Counted from the first letter of the stretch, positions 28,276 through 38,456 are shown. The stretch is DNA of 64,000 bases from Pseudomonadales bacterium (GCA_022827905.1 JAJEIQ010000073.1:1-64000); one strand, 5' to 3'. Notes: generated by a model from the letters alone, not told the origin. A program made the numbers and translations.

Positions 28276-28606
28276 GTTTGCGGCTGAAGCCGAACGTGAC
28301 TTCGGGCTGATCTTCGACCACCTGCTGCACAGCTACCTCGAATTCGGCGAGAGCCTCGAGAGTGCGCTCGATCATGCTGAGTCGCGGATTGCCGAGATCC
28401 GCGGGGCCGCGGAGCGCATCACTACCGCACCGCATCGCGGTGAACGCCACAACAACGTTCTGCCAGGGTTAAGGCATCTCGCCATCGGACGGGCAATCTA
28501 CTGGTTCGATGTCGACGACGAGCAGGAGGTAGTTCGCGTCCTCGCCGTGTTCTTTGGCGGACAGGATCACGTCCGTCACATGATGGCCCGGCTCCTCGCA
28601 GAGTGA
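28253..28606 (+). CDS. ParE family toxin (RelE/ParE superfamily), GTG start
   Basis: AERDFGLIFDHLL...RGERHNNVLPGLRHLAIGRAIYWFDVDDEQEVVRVLAVFFGGQDH; overlaps parD. Confidence 0.85.
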   Translation: MRKAFRLEFAAEAERDFGLIFDHLLHSYLEFGESLESALDHAESRIAEIRGAAERITTAPHRGERHNNVLPGLRHLAIGRAIYWFDVDDEQEVVRVLAVFFGGQDHVRHMMARLLAE

Positions 28607-28650
28607 ACTGACTCACGAATCCAAGCCCTCAGCTAACCACAGTGCAGTAC

Positions 28651-28794
28651 GGCGCTGCGCGCCGGTCGAGGGCGGGACGCCCTCGCTCCAACCTTTGTCC
28701 GAGGGCGGGACGCCCTCGCTCCGACCCTCTCTGACGCCCTCGCTCCGGCCTTCGTTCGGTGCTATTCCCCCGGCTCGAGGGCGTCCCGCCCTCG
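28651..28794. repeat. Cluster of GAGGGC palindromic repeats (28667-28685, 28700-28718, half copy 28731-28748, 28776-28794) with GGCGCTGCGCGCC hairpin
   Basis: Same composite as 27863-27898, then two further units. Confidence 0.88.
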
Positions 28795-28868
28795 AACTGG
28801 GAACAAGGCTTGTATTTGCCTCGGGTTGGACCACAATTATCCAACAATTCCGGCGGGGGACGGGCGGC

Positions 28869-30092
28869 GTGAGGGTCATCATCGTGGGCGCGGGCATCGG
28901 CGGCAGCGCTCTGGCGCTGTCGTTGGCCAAGCTCGGCGTCGACTACGTGCTGCTTGAGCAGGCACCCGCCTTCGCTGAGGTGGGTGCTGGCATACAGCTC
29001 AGCCCCAACGGGGTGCGCGTGCTGGAGACCCTCGGCTTGGGCGATGCGCTCGCCGGGTTCTGCACGGAGCCGGACTTCCACAAGTACAGCGTCTGGGACA
29101 CCGGCGAGACCATACTGCGCACACCCTTGATGCCGCGGGTGCGCCAAGCCTACGGCCACGCCTACTACCACGCCCACCGGGCGGACCTGATCGCCGCGCT
29201 GACCGGGGGGCTGGACGAATCAAGACTTCAGTTGAACACCAAGGTCGCCGCCGTTGGGCAGGATGGGGCGCGGGCCTGGGCCGACTGCGAGCCTGGTGAG
29301 CGCATCACCGGCGACGTGCTGGTGGGTGCCGATGGCATTCACTCGCTCGTGCGCGAACAGGTCTTTTCGCCGGATCCGCCGCGGGCCTCGGGCTACGTCA
29401 CCTGGCGCGGCGTGGTGGAGCGCCAAAAGATCGCCGATCTGGGCGTTCCGGTGTCGGCCCACGTGGACATGGGGCCGCGGCTTTCCTTCGTGTACTACTG
29501 GGTTTCCGGCGGCACCCGGCTCAATTGGCTGGCGCTTGGCCAAGCCGATGGCCAAAAGCGGGAATCCTGGTCCCAGACGGCGAGCTCCTCAGAGGTGATC
29601 GCCGCGTTCGATGGCTGGTACGACCGGCCGCGGCGCGTCATCGAGGCCACCGACGAGACCTTCGTCACCGCGCTCCATGACCGCAACCCCTTGCGCGAGT
29701 GGGTGGCCGGGCGGATCGGGCTGCTCGGCGACGCCGCCCACGCCATGCTGCCCTATCACGCCCAAGGGGCGGTCCAGTCGCTGGAGGACGCCTGGGTGCT
29801 GGCGCGCATTCTCGCCGGGTCCGGCGGCGACGTGGCCGCTGACCTGGCGCGCTACCAAGCCTTGCGCATGGACCGCGCGCACCTGATCGTGCAGCAGTCG
29901 CGCAATGCCGAGGGCTGGTACCACCTGGCGGACCCGGAGGCCATCGCCCGGCGCAACGAACGGTTCCGCCGCACCAACGAGAAGCTCGACGGCGGCTTCT
30001 CGCCCCAGCAGCACTGGCTGTACAGCTACGACGCGGACGCAGCGGCCCTAGGCACGGACGACGACTGGCGGGCGCTGCGCCCTTGGTCGTGA
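28869..30092 (+). CDS. FAD-dependent monooxygenase (salicylate/3-hydroxybenzoate hydroxylase-like), GTG start
   Basis: VRVIIVGAGIGGSALALSLAKLGVDYVLLEQ, GRIGLLGDAAHAMLPYHAQGAVQSLEDA; ORF upstream of 28869 is repeat DNA. Confidence 0.9.
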   Translation: MRVIIVGAGIGGSALALSLAKLGVDYVLLEQAPAFAEVGAGIQLSPNGVRVLETLGLGDALAGFCTEPDFHKYSVWDTGETILRTPLMPRVRQAYGHAYYHAHRADLIAALTGGLDESRLQLNTKVAAVGQDGARAWADCEPGERITGDVLVGADGIHSLVREQVFSPDPPRASGYVTWRGVVERQKIADLGVPVSAHVDMGPRLSFVYYWVSGGTRLNWLALGQADGQKRESWSQTASSSEVIAAFDGWYDRPRRVIEATDETFVTALHDRNPLREWVAGRIGLLGDAAHAMLPYHAQGAVQSLEDAWVLARILAGSGGDVAADLARYQALRMDRAHLIVQQSRNAEGWYHLADPEAIARRNERFRRTNEKLDGGFSPQQHWLYSYDADAAALGTDDDWRALRPWS

Positions 30093-30095
30093 AGT

Positions 30096-30491
30096 CTAGA
30101 AGGCCTTGACCAGGAAGCCGATCAGCGAGCCTAGGATGAAGATGTAGATCGGCGGCATGCTGATGTAGAGGCCGATGCTGCGCTTCTCCGGTGCCTTGTA
30201 GTAGCCGAGCGCATACATCAGGCGGCCAACGGGCCAGATGGCGCCGATGGCCGCTGCCCAGATCGGGTCCACCGCCACCGCAAAGAGCCACAGGCCCGGC
30301 AGGAACATCGCCAGGTGCTCCACCGTGTTCTGGTGGGCGCGCACGTGGCGCACATACTCTTCCGGGCCATCGTGGGACGGCGCCGCAATCTTGAAGCGGC
30401 CCCGCGCCATGCCCGACTTGAACAAGGTGAAGTAGTACACGAGCAGCGCCACGCTGCTGAGAATCCCCGGATAGACGTAATCACCCATCAT
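30096..30491 (-). CDS. MAPEG family membrane protein
   Basis: MARGRFKIAAPSHDGPEEYVRHVRAHQNTVEHLAMFLPGLWLF. Confidence 0.82.
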   Translation of the reverse strand: MMGDYVYPGILSSVALLVYYFTLFKSGMARGRFKIAAPSHDGPEEYVRHVRAHQNTVEHLAMFLPGLWLFAVAVDPIWAAAIGAIWPVGRLMYALGYYKAPEKRSIGLYISMPPIYIFILGSLIGFLVKAF

Positions 30492-30509
30492 TGCCTCCCT
30501 TTGCTGATG

Positions 30510-31772
30510 TCACTGCTTGTAAACCGTGCCGTCCTTCATCACGAAGTGCACCTGTCCGAACGCCTGCACGTCCTCCCGGGGGTCCCCGGGCGTTGCGATG
30601 ATGTCCGCAAGCTTGCCCGCCTCAATTGAGCCCAAGCTGTCCCAGCGGTCCAGCAACTGCGCGGCGCTTCGGGTGGCGCTCAGGATGGCCTCAAGGGCCG
30701 GCATGCCGCCTTCCACCATGAAAACGAATTCCTTCCAGTTGTCGCCGTGGGGCGAGACGCCGGTGTCGGTGCCGAAGGCGATCTTCACCCCGGCCTCGTA
30801 GGCGCGGCTGAAGGTGTGGGCGATGACCGGGCCGATGGCCGCCGCCTTTGGGCGCACCGCCTCCGAGAAGTAGCCTTCGATTTCCGCCTTCTCCTTAACG
30901 AACATGCCCGCCACGATGGTCGGGACGTACCAAGTGCCCTTCTCCTTCATCAGCGCCATGACCTCGTCGGACATGTAGGTGCCGTGCTCGATGGAATCCA
31001 CGCCCGCGGCGACCGCGCGGCGCATGCCCTCGGTGCCGTGGGCGTGGGCGGCAACCCGGAATCCGTAGTCCTTGGCGGCCGCGACGATGGCGGCGACCTC
31101 CTCCTCCGTGAACTGGGGGTTCTGCCCGCTCTTGGCTTCGCTCAGCACGCCGCCGGTGGCCGTGATCTTGATGAGGTCCGCTCCCGCCTTGTAGCGGGCG
31201 CGAACGGCCTTGTATGCATCCACCGTGCCGTTGACCACGCCGTCCGTCGGGCCGGGGTCGCCGCGCAACGCCTCGGCTACCCCGTTGGAGGGGTCGGCAT
31301 GGCCGCCCGTGGTGGCAATGCTCTTGCCGGAAGTGAAGATGCGCGGCCCGATGATGTGGCCTTCGGCCACCGCGCGGCGGATGGACTGCGCGAGCCCGTG
31401 GGAAGTGCCCGTGTCCCGCACGGTGGTGAAGCCAGCCATCAGCGTGCGTTCCGCGTAGGGCACGGCGCGCAGCGCCTGGTCGGCTGGCTCCAAGGTGAAG
31501 CGCTCGACGAACGATGCGGGGTTGCGCTCGCTGGCGATGTGCACGTGCATGTCGATCCAGCCCGGCATCACGAAGGCATCCTTCAGGTCGATGTCCGCCC
31601 GGCCCCGGTAACCGGCCTCGACCGCCTTGATCCGCTCGCCATCCACGACGATGGTGACCGCTTCCCGCACTTCGCCACTGGACGCATCCACCATTTTGCC
31701 CGCGTGAATGACCGTCTCCGGCCATGCGGCACCCGAAAGAACGAGCGCCAGTAGTCCCCACCCGATTCTCAT
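30510..31772 (-). CDS. Amidohydrolase family protein (imidazolonepropionase/prolidase-like), secreted
   Basis: [67 protein letters not shown]. Confidence 0.88.
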   Translation of the reverse strand: MRIGWGLLALVLSGAAWPETVIHAGKMVDASSGEVREAVTIVVDGERIKAVEAGYRGRADIDLKDAFVMPGWIDMHVHIASERNPASFVERFTLEPADQALRAVPYAERTLMAGFTTVRDTGTSHGLAQSIRRAVAEGHIIGPRIFTSGKSIATTGGHADPSNGVAEALRGDPGPTDGVVNGTVDAYKAVRARYKAGADLIKITATGGVLSEAKSGQNPQFTEEEVAAIVAAAKDYGFRVAAHAHGTEGMRRAVAAGVDSIEHGTYMSDEVMALMKEKGTWYVPTIVAGMFVKEKAEIEGYFSEAVRPKAAAIGPVIAHTFSRAYEAGVKIAFGTDTGVSPHGDNWKEFVFMVEGGMPALEAILSATRSAAQLLDRWDSLGSIEAGKLADIIATPGDPREDVQAFGQVHFVMKDGTVYKQ

Positions 31773-31839
31773 CACAGTCCCTCCCCAATCTTCGGTATGA
31801 TTTCGGCAATCTCCCGAAGGAGCGCCCCAAGCAGCGCCA

Positions 31840-33240
31840 ATGAACACACTCCAAGCAGACTACCTTGTCGTCGGCGCCGGCGCCATGGGCATGGCGTTCA
31901 CCGACGTGCTGATGACCGAAACCGAGGCCTCCGTGGTGATGGTCGATCGGCGCCACCAGCCCGGCGGGCATTGGAACGACGCCTATCCCTTCGTGCGCCT
32001 GCACCAGCCGTCGTCGTTTTACGGGGTCAACTCCCGGCCCTTGGGCAGCGGCGCGATCGATACCCACGGCTGGAACAGAGGCCTTTATGAATTGGCCACC
32101 AACAGCGAAGTGTGCGCTTACTTCGGGCAGGTGATGCAGCGCCAGTTCCTGCCCTCGGGGCGGGTCCGCTACTTCCCGCTGTGCGAGTACCAGGGCGATG
32201 GGCGTTTCACCTCCACGGTATCCGACGAGGCGTGGACGGTTGAGGCCGGCAAGATCGTGGACGCCACCTACATGGACGTCAGCGTGCCCTCGGTATCGCC
32301 GCCGCCGTTCGCCATCGATGAGGGCGTCCACTGGGCGCCGCTGAACGCGCTGCCCAAGCTGGGCGGGCAGTTCGAACGCTACGTCATCGTTGGGGCCGGC
32401 AAGACCGGCATGGACGCCTGCCTGTTTCTGCTGGCCCACGGCATGGACCCGGAGTGCATCAGTTGGATCATGCCCCGGGATTCCTGGATGCTGGACCGGG
32501 CCAACATTCAGCCCGGCCGCGAGTTTGCCGACGCCATCAACCGGGGCTTCGCGGAGCAGACCCGGGCCATCGTCGAGGGCAGCAGCTACCGCGATGTCTT
32601 TGAGCGCATCAATGCGGCCGGTCAGCTCCTGCGGCTTGACGATGGGGTGTGGCCGACCATGTACCGCTGCGCCACCGTCACCGTGGCCGAGCTTGAGCAA
32701 CTGCGGCGCATTGAGGACGTGGTGCGGCTCGGGCGGGTGCGGCGGATTGAGCAGGACGCCATCTTGCTCGATCAGGGGACCGTGCCCACCTCCCCTGCCA
32801 CGCTGCACGTGCACTGCGCCGCCGATGGCCTGGCCCGGCGGCCGGTGGCGCCGGTGTTTGACGGCCAGGCCATCACGCTACAGTCGTTGCGCACTTGCCA
32901 GCAGGTGTTCAGCGGCGCGTTCACCGCCCATATCGAAGCGGTCTACGGCGATGATGACGCGGCCAAGAACCGGCTCTGCGTGCCGGTGCCGCACCCGGAT
33001 AACGATGCGGACTTCCTGCGCACCACCTTGGGCAACTTCCTGAACCAATTGCAATGGATGCAGGACGAGAAGCTGATGGATTGGCTGCGCCGCTCGCGGC
33101 TTGATGGGTTCATTTCCCCTGAGCGCGATGACAAGGGGCCCCTGCCAGAGACCGATCCCGGGCCGGTGATGGAGGCCATTCCCAAGCTGCAGCGCATGCT
33201 GGCTGAGCTTGAGGAACCCGCGGAACGGGTCGCATCGTGA
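31840..33240 (+). CDS. FAD/NAD(P)-binding oxidoreductase
   Basis: [19 protein letters not shown]...[29 protein letters not shown]; second nucleotide-binding site [18 protein letters not shown]. Confidence 0.82.
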   Translation: MNTLQADYLVVGAGAMGMAFTDVLMTETEASVVMVDRRHQPGGHWNDAYPFVRLHQPSSFYGVNSRPLGSGAIDTHGWNRGLYELATNSEVCAYFGQVMQRQFLPSGRVRYFPLCEYQGDGRFTSTVSDEAWTVEAGKIVDATYMDVSVPSVSPPPFAIDEGVHWAPLNALPKLGGQFERYVIVGAGKTGMDACLFLLAHGMDPECISWIMPRDSWMLDRANIQPGREFADAINRGFAEQTRAIVEGSSYRDVFERINAAGQLLRLDDGVWPTMYRCATVTVAELEQLRRIEDVVRLGRVRRIEQDAILLDQGTVPTSPATLHVHCAADGLARRPVAPVFDGQAITLQSLRTCQQVFSGAFTAHIEAVYGDDDAAKNRLCVPVPHPDNDADFLRTTLGNFLNQLQWMQDEKLMDWLRRSRLDGFISPERDDKGPLPETDPGPVMEAIPKLQRMLAELEEPAERVAS

Positions 33241-33722
33241 AGACCACCGCCGATCTGAGCGATTTGCCGGTCATTGAGAATCCGGGGCGCATCGCAATAT
33301 TGAAGTCCAAGTGGTATCCGGAGTTGGTGGACAGCCTATCCGATGCCTGCGAGGGCGCGCTGCGGGCGCATGGCTACGAGCGCATCGAGGTGCACCGGTT
33401 GCCGGGATCCTTGGAGCTGCCCCTGGCCGCAGCGGACCTGCTGGAACTCGATGTGGACAAGGAAATCGATGCCCTGATCTGCTTTGGCGTCATTCTCAAG
33501 GGGGAGACCCTGCACTTCGAGATGATCACAAACGAGTGCATGCGGGGCTTGGGTGAGGTGATGCAGCGCTATCGCCGCCCGGTGGTGGTGGAGATCCTGC
33601 CGGTGCTGAAGATGGAGCACGCTGCGGCGCGGGCGGCGGACGATGAGTTCAACAAGGGCTTGGAAGCGGCGGCGGCGGCCATAGAGATGGTGCACTGGCG
33701 GCGCAGCATCGGGGCGGCTTGA
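33237..33722 (+). CDS. ribH: 6,7-dimethyl-8-ribityllumazine synthase
   Basis: LPGSLELPLAAADLL, ALICFGVILKGETLHFEMI; length and motifs of RibH. Confidence 0.8.
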   Translation: MKTTADLSDLPVIENPGRIAILKSKWYPELVDSLSDACEGALRAHGYERIEVHRLPGSLELPLAAADLLELDVDKEIDALICFGVILKGETLHFEMITNECMRGLGEVMQRYRRPVVVEILPVLKMEHAAARAADDEFNKGLEAAAAAIEMVHWRRSIGAA

Positions 33723-33777
33723 GGGGTAGCTTGGTCGCAAGGGTGCCGCGCCCTCAACTGCAACGCTTCGGTTCAGT

Positions 33778-33960
33778 GCGAGGGCAGGATGCCCTCGCTC
33801 CAAAGACGCCCCGGAGCGAGGGCATCCTGCCCTCGAAACGAAAAGGGGAAGTCGTCGAACGACGATCGGAGCGAGGGCATCCTGCCCTCGAAAAAAAGGG
33901 GAAGGCCTCGAACGACGATCGGAGCGAGGGCATCTTGCCCTCGAAACGAAAAGGGGAAGT
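33778..33960. repeat. GAGGGC repeat array: 33778-33798, then three near-tandem units of about 53-55 bp starting 33812, 33867, 33920
   Basis: Unit CGGAGCGAGGGCATCCTGCCCTCGAAACGAAAAGGGGAAGTCGTCGAACGACGAT repeated with small changes. Confidence 0.9.
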
Positions 33961-33973
33961 CGTCGAAGACTGG

Positions 33974-35296
33974 TTACTTACCGATGCAGAAGGTAGCAAA
34001 GATGCTGCCCAAAAGGTCATCCGGAGTGGTTTCGCCAGTGATTTCGCCGAGCGCTAGGTGAGCGAGGCGCAATTCCTCGGCGATGATTTCGGCAGCGGCG
34101 TTGGATTCAAGGCGCTCCGCCGCGTTTTCCAGGGCCGCCAAGGCAGCGTTTAGGGCTTCGATGTGCCGCTGACGGGCGCTAAAGGTTGAGCCCTCGCCGG
34201 TGAAGCCCACCCGGTGCTTGATGGCGCCCTTCAGCGCATCAATGCCAGCGCCGGTCAGGCAGGAAACCCGGACGGTGGACGGCGAATCCCCCACGAGCCC
34301 GGACGGAACGTCCACTAGGTCGATCTTGTTCTCCACGCGCAGGGTTCTTTCCGGGCTGGACGGCTCCGTTTTCACCTGGGTCACGGCGAGGTCACACACC
34401 TCCAAGATGAGGTCTGCTGTCTCCGCCGCCTGACGGGCGCGGCGCACCCCCTCCACTTCCACGGGATCCGCGGTGTCGCGCAAGCCGGCGGTGTCCACCA
34501 AGCGGATCGGCAGGCCATCGAGGACCAAGTCCACTTTCAGCAGGTCCCGGGTGGTGCCCGGAATGTCGGTGACGATGGCCGCCTCCTCGCCGCTCAAGCG
34601 GTTCAGCAGACTCGACTTGCCGGCATTGGGCGCGCCAATGATGGCGATGCTGATGCCCTGGGTGAGCAACGCGCCCTGCTGGCCCCGTTGAGTCAGTGCC
34701 TGGACGGCGCCGATGAGCGCCTCGACCTGCTCGCCGACACGGCCCTCTGCCAAGAATTCAACTTTCTCGTCCGGGAAGTCTATGGCGGCTTCCACGGAGA
34801 CCCGAAGCTTGAGAACGTCGGCGTCCAACTGTTTGATATGGTTAGAAAACTCCCCCGATAGAGAACGCACTGCACCGCGCGCGGCCTGGGTCGAGGCGCT
34901 GGCGATGAGGTCCGCCACCGCCTCCGCTTGGGCCAAGTCGATTTGGCCGTTGAGGAAGGCGCGCTCGCTGAACTCGCCGGGGCGAGCCAGCCGCGCCCCC
35001 GCCGCAAGCACCGCATTCAGCAGCATTTGCATGACCACCGGACCACCGTGGCCCTGCAGTTCCACCGAATCCTCGCAGGTATAGGAATTGGGCGCGGCGA
35101 AGTAGAGGCCAACGCCATCGTCGAGCAGCTCGCCTTCATGGGTGAACTGGGCATGGAGGGCATGGCGCGGCGGCAGGGGCTCGCCAACGATGGTTTCACC
35201 GATCTTGAGCGCCAGCGGGCCGGAGATGCGCACGATGCCCACCCCGCCCTGGCCGGGCGGTGTGGCGACTGCCGCTATGGTGTCCGTGTCGCTCAG
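33974..35296 (-). CDS. mnmE: tRNA modification GTPase MnmE (start apparently CTG)
   Basis: SDTDTIAAVATPPGQGGVGIVRISG; GAPNAGKSSLLNRLSGEEAAIVTDIPGTTRD; terminal FCIGK. Confidence 0.95.
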   Translation of the reverse strand: MSDTDTIAAVATPPGQGGVGIVRISGPLALKIGETIVGEPLPPRHALHAQFTHEGELLDDGVGLYFAAPNSYTCEDSVELQGHGGPVVMQMLLNAVLAAGARLARPGEFSERAFLNGQIDLAQAEAVADLIASASTQAARGAVRSLSGEFSNHIKQLDADVLKLRVSVEAAIDFPDEKVEFLAEGRVGEQVEALIGAVQALTQRGQQGALLTQGISIAIIGAPNAGKSSLLNRLSGEEAAIVTDIPGTTRDLLKVDLVLDGLPIRLVDTAGLRDTADPVEVEGVRRARQAAETADLILEVCDLAVTQVKTEPSSPERTLRVENKIDLVDVPSGLVGDSPSTVRVSCLTGAGIDALKGAIKHRVGFTGEGSTFSARQRHIEALNAALAALENAAERLESNAAAEIIAEELRLAHLALGEITGETTPDDLLGSIFATFCIGK

Positions 35297-35298
35297 GG

Positions 35299-37017
35299 CT
35301 AGTTCTTCACGGGGGCGGCGGCCATTTCCGCCTTCCTCATCACATACCACTGCTGGGCGACGGAGAGCACGCTGTTGACCAGCCAGTAAAGCACCAGCCC
35401 GGCGGGGAAGAACAGGAAGAGCACCGTGAACATGATCGGCATCATCTTCATGATGCGGGCCTGCATCGGGTCGCCCATGGTCGGGCTCAAGAGCTGCTGC
35501 ACGTACATGGTGGCGCCCATGAGCAGCGGCAGAATGAAGAACGGATCCATCGCCGCCAAGTCGTCGATCCACAGCGTAAAGGGCGCTTGGCGCAGCTCGA
35601 CGCTCTCGAACAGCACCCAGTACAGCGCGATGAAGATCGGCATCGGCAGCAGCATGGGCAGGCAGCCGCCCAAGGGGTTGACGCCCTCCTTCTTGTACAG
35701 GCCCATCATCTCTTGGGAGAGCTTTTGCCGATCATCGGCGTAGCGTTCCTGCAGGCGCTTCATCTGCGGCGCCACCCGGCGCATGTTGGCCATCGACTTG
35801 TAGCTCGCCGAGGACAGCGGATAGAGCACCAGCTTGACCAGCACGGTGAGCAGGATGATGGCCACGCCCCAATTGCCGACCAGGCCGTGCAGCCAGTCGA
35901 GCAGCGCGAACAGCGGCACGGCCAGCCACCAGAGGAAGCCGTAGTCCACCGTGAGGTTGAGGTTGTCGGCGATTTGCTCCAACCGCTTTTGGTCCTTGGG
36001 GCCAGCGTAGAAGCGGGACCGCCACTCGCCCTGACCGCCCGGCGCCACAGTTGCCAAGGGGCCGGTGTAGCCGACGATGTAGGTGCCATCGGCGCGCTTG
36101 CGGCCGTAGTAGCTGTTCGACTCGCCCTCGTTGGCGATCCAAGCGCTCAGGAAGTAGTGCTGCAGGAAGGCGATCCAACCGCCTTCGACCTGGCCACGGA
36201 AGTCGCCTTCGTCGAGGTCGTCGAACTCGATTTTCTCGTAGCGGGAATCGGGTGTGGTGAGGGCGGCGCCCAGGTAGGGCTGCGGACCGAGGCTGAAGCT
36301 CTCCTGTCCGGGGGGCTCCTTGGCGTCGCGCTTGATCTGGCCGAACAGGCTCGCCCGGAAGGGCTCCGCGCCGCGGTTTTCCACCCGGTAGATCATGTCC
36401 ACCAAGTAGTCGCCGCCATGAAAGACGAAGATCTTTTGGACTACGACGTCGCCGGCTACGGCCTCGAGTTCTACGGCCAAGGTTTCGCCGTCGCCCACTT
36501 CGTAGTTGGCGCGGGCGGACCTGTACAGCGGCCGCTCGCTGCCCGAATCGAGGCCATCCGGGCCGATCAGGCCACTTTGCGCCATGTAGAGGCGGCCGTT
36601 GCCCACATCGAGCAGTTCGAAGGGCAAGTCGGGTCGATCGAGGTTCACCGGATAGCGGGGCAGGTGAACGCGGCGGATGTCGCCGCCGCGGCGGTCGATC
36701 CACACTTCCTGGCTGGGCGTGGCGACGCGGATCAGGCGGTCCGCCGCGCCGGCATCGAGGACCGGCGCCGTCGCTTGATCGGCCGCTGGCTCGGGGGTGC
36801 CGATGAAGGAGGCGTCCGGAATATCGGATGCGGAGTCCACGGCCGGCGCTGGGCCGGACAGGGTGGCGCCGTCCAATTCCGGTGCGGTCGCGCGCTCGGC
36901 AGCAGGTTGCGGCTGCATGTAGTCCTCATTCCAGGCCAGGATCATCAGGTAGCCGGTTAAGCCTAAGGCCACCAGCAGGGCGATGCGCTGCACCTCCGGG
37001 GAGAGCATGGGAATCAT
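35299..37017 (-). CDS. yidC: Membrane protein insertase YidC
   Basis: GGCLPMLLPMPIFIALYWVLFESVELRQAPF; large periplasmic domain; gene order. Confidence 0.96.
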   Translation of the reverse strand: MIPMLSPEVQRIALLVALGLTGYLMILAWNEDYMQPQPAAERATAPELDGATLSGPAPAVDSASDIPDASFIGTPEPAADQATAPVLDAGAADRLIRVATPSQEVWIDRRGGDIRRVHLPRYPVNLDRPDLPFELLDVGNGRLYMAQSGLIGPDGLDSGSERPLYRSARANYEVGDGETLAVELEAVAGDVVVQKIFVFHGGDYLVDMIYRVENRGAEPFRASLFGQIKRDAKEPPGQESFSLGPQPYLGAALTTPDSRYEKIEFDDLDEGDFRGQVEGGWIAFLQHYFLSAWIANEGESNSYYGRKRADGTYIVGYTGPLATVAPGGQGEWRSRFYAGPKDQKRLEQIADNLNLTVDYGFLWWLAVPLFALLDWLHGLVGNWGVAIILLTVLVKLVLYPLSSASYKSMANMRRVAPQMKRLQERYADDRQKLSQEMMGLYKKEGVNPLGGCLPMLLPMPIFIALYWVLFESVELRQAPFTLWIDDLAAMDPFFILPLLMGATMYVQQLLSPTMGDPMQARIMKMMPIMFTVLFLFFPAGLVLYWLVNSVLSVAQQWYVMRKAEMAAAPVKN

Positions 37018-37295
37018 GGCGCTTCCTCCGCAGTTCGGGGAGCCGGGGGTGGATCAAAGCCGCCGGGGTGAAACGGGTGGCACTTGGTGAGGCGGCGCAG
37101 GGCCAGCCAAGTGCCCTTCAATGGCCCGTGGCTGTCCAGCGCGGCGAGCGCGTAGTTCGAGCAGGTGGGATGAAAGCGGCACTGGTGGCCGATGAAGGGG
37201 CTCAGGGTGAGCTGATAGGCGCGGATGCAGCCCTTGGCGATGGCCAGCGCCAAGGTTCTCAAAGCCGTTTGCAGTGTGGCGGCGGTGCGGATCAT
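37014..37295 (-). CDS. yidD: Membrane protein insertion efficiency factor YidD
   Basis: YQLTLSPFIGHQCRFHPTCSNYALAALDSHGPLKGTWLALRRLTKCHPFHPGGFDP. Confidence 0.95.
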   Translation of the reverse strand: MIRTAATLQTALRTLALAIAKGCIRAYQLTLSPFIGHQCRFHPTCSNYALAALDSHGPLKGTWLALRRLTKCHPFHPGGFDPPPAPRTAEEAP

Positions 37296-37654
37296 CCGTT
37301 TGTCGGCTCGCTCATCTGTTCCAATGCCTCTTCAAACCGGCGCTTCAGCTCCCGATGGTGAATCGGCCCCTGCACGTGCAGCACCACATCGATCGGCGGC
37401 AGCCCCGCTCGGCGCTGGCGGAAGGCCTCCCGGGCCGTGCGCTTCAACCGATTGCGGTCATGGGCCCGGCGCACGGCGCGCTTGCCGACGATCAATCCAA
37501 GCCGAGCGCCCGGCATTGTATTGCGAACGGCGAAAATCCTTAACGGGCCGGACTGCATGCGGCGTGCCCGGCGCCCGAGCGCCCGCCGGTAGTCGCGGGG
37601 GGAGTTGAGCCGACAGTGCCTTGGAAAGCCGTTCGGCTTGGCCCTCCTGCCCAG
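37292..37654 (-). CDS. rnpA: Ribonuclease P protein component (start unresolved, probably CTG 37654)
   Basis: FPRHCRLNSPRDYRRALGRRARR...RLGLIVGKRAVRRAHDRNRLKRTAREAFR; the ORF-track ATG (37558) would remove the conserved N-terminus. Confidence 0.88.
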   Translation of the reverse strand: MGRRAKPNGFPRHCRLNSPRDYRRALGRRARRMQSGPLRIFAVRNTMPGARLGLIVGKRAVRRAHDRNRLKRTAREAFRQRRAGLPPIDVVLHVQGPIHHRELKRRFEEALEQMSEPTNG

Positions 37655-37668
37655 TCCGGTTGACCCAG

Positions 37669-37803
37669 CTAAACGGTGAGCCGCTTGCGGCCCTTGGCGC
37701 GCCGGGCGTTGATCACCTTGCGGCCACCCTTGGTGGCCATGCGGGCGCGAAAGCCGTGGGTGCGCTTCCGCTTGATGTTGCTCGGCTGGTAGGTTCTCTT
37801 CAC
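37669..37803 (-). CDS. rpmH: 50S ribosomal protein L34 (GTG start)
   Basis: Translated by hand: [44 protein letters not shown]; too short for the ORF track. Confidence 0.97.
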   Translation of the reverse strand: MKRTYQPSNIKRKRTHGFRARMATKGGRKVINARRAKGRKRLTV

Positions 37804-38456
37804 GGGACGTCCAGTGCCAAGGGGGAGCGCGATTCTAGGAGCCACAGCCGGAAACTGTCAATGGCTCAACAACGAGTTTTACTGATATAGGAGAGTTGTT
37901 GTTGTAGCGGTTGTGCGTAACCTGTGGACAAAACCGGGTTCCCTAGGACTTGTGCGGGCCGCGGCGAAGGAAAAGGTTGCGGAAAACCTGTGGGTGACCG
38001 CTGTGTTGGCTGAGCGTTCGCCGGCGGGTGCCTCTGTTAGCCCACCGTTTCCGCTACCGGAAACCCACCGGTTTCTCTCGATTGGGGTCTCGATTTCAGG
38101 CGGAAGGAGCGGCTTGGGAAGCCTCGGATTGGGCCTTGGCGCGGTGCTGGCCGCGGCGTTTATGACGACTGTATGACTAACCCTTTGGTTAGTCTTGAAA
38201 ATTTCTCTTTTGCCGCTAAATCGGGCTGAGAAATTCACAAGTTTTCCAGTGGTTTTTCGCGCTCTGTTGGCCGATTTCCTATTGGGAATTTTCTTTCATT
38301 GCTTCGCCTAACTCATTGGTTTTTTTGATTGTCGAAAATCCTTCTAGGTTTTTTTATCGGGGCTATTCCAATGGCCGATTGCCTGTCGCTAGAATGGTCT
38401 CGCACTTTGAGGGAAGTGCCGAACCCAACAAGAATTCGAGCCATCGGAGTCCGTTC
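37804..38456. other. oriC: Candidate chromosomal replication origin (rpmH-dnaA intergenic)
   Basis: Non-coding 653 bp between rpmH and dnaA, AT-rich toward dnaA; DnaA-box-like TGTGGACAA near 37922; hairpins at 38060-38075 and 38175-38194. Confidence 0.5.

Noticed and set aside
28695-28868. N-terminal extension of the FAD monooxygenase ORF
   Set aside because: Encoded by palindromic repeats (SEGGTPSLRPSLTPSLRP); the FAD-binding motif begins at GTG 28869.
30895-32814. 639-aa minus-strand ORF
   Set aside because: Shadow of the amidohydrolase and FAD oxidoreductase genes, composition typical of a wrong frame.
33735-33753. Additional degenerate palindrome CAAGGGTGCCGCGCCCTCA after ribH
   Set aside because: Too diverged to count as a family member with confidence.
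33778-33960. Possible CRISPR array
   Set aside because: Units are near-tandem with conserved linkers rather than unique spacers, only three or four units, no cas genes; same palindrome is dispersed elsewhere.
35260-36960. 566-aa plus-strand ORF
   Set aside because: Antisense to yidC, no plausible domain.
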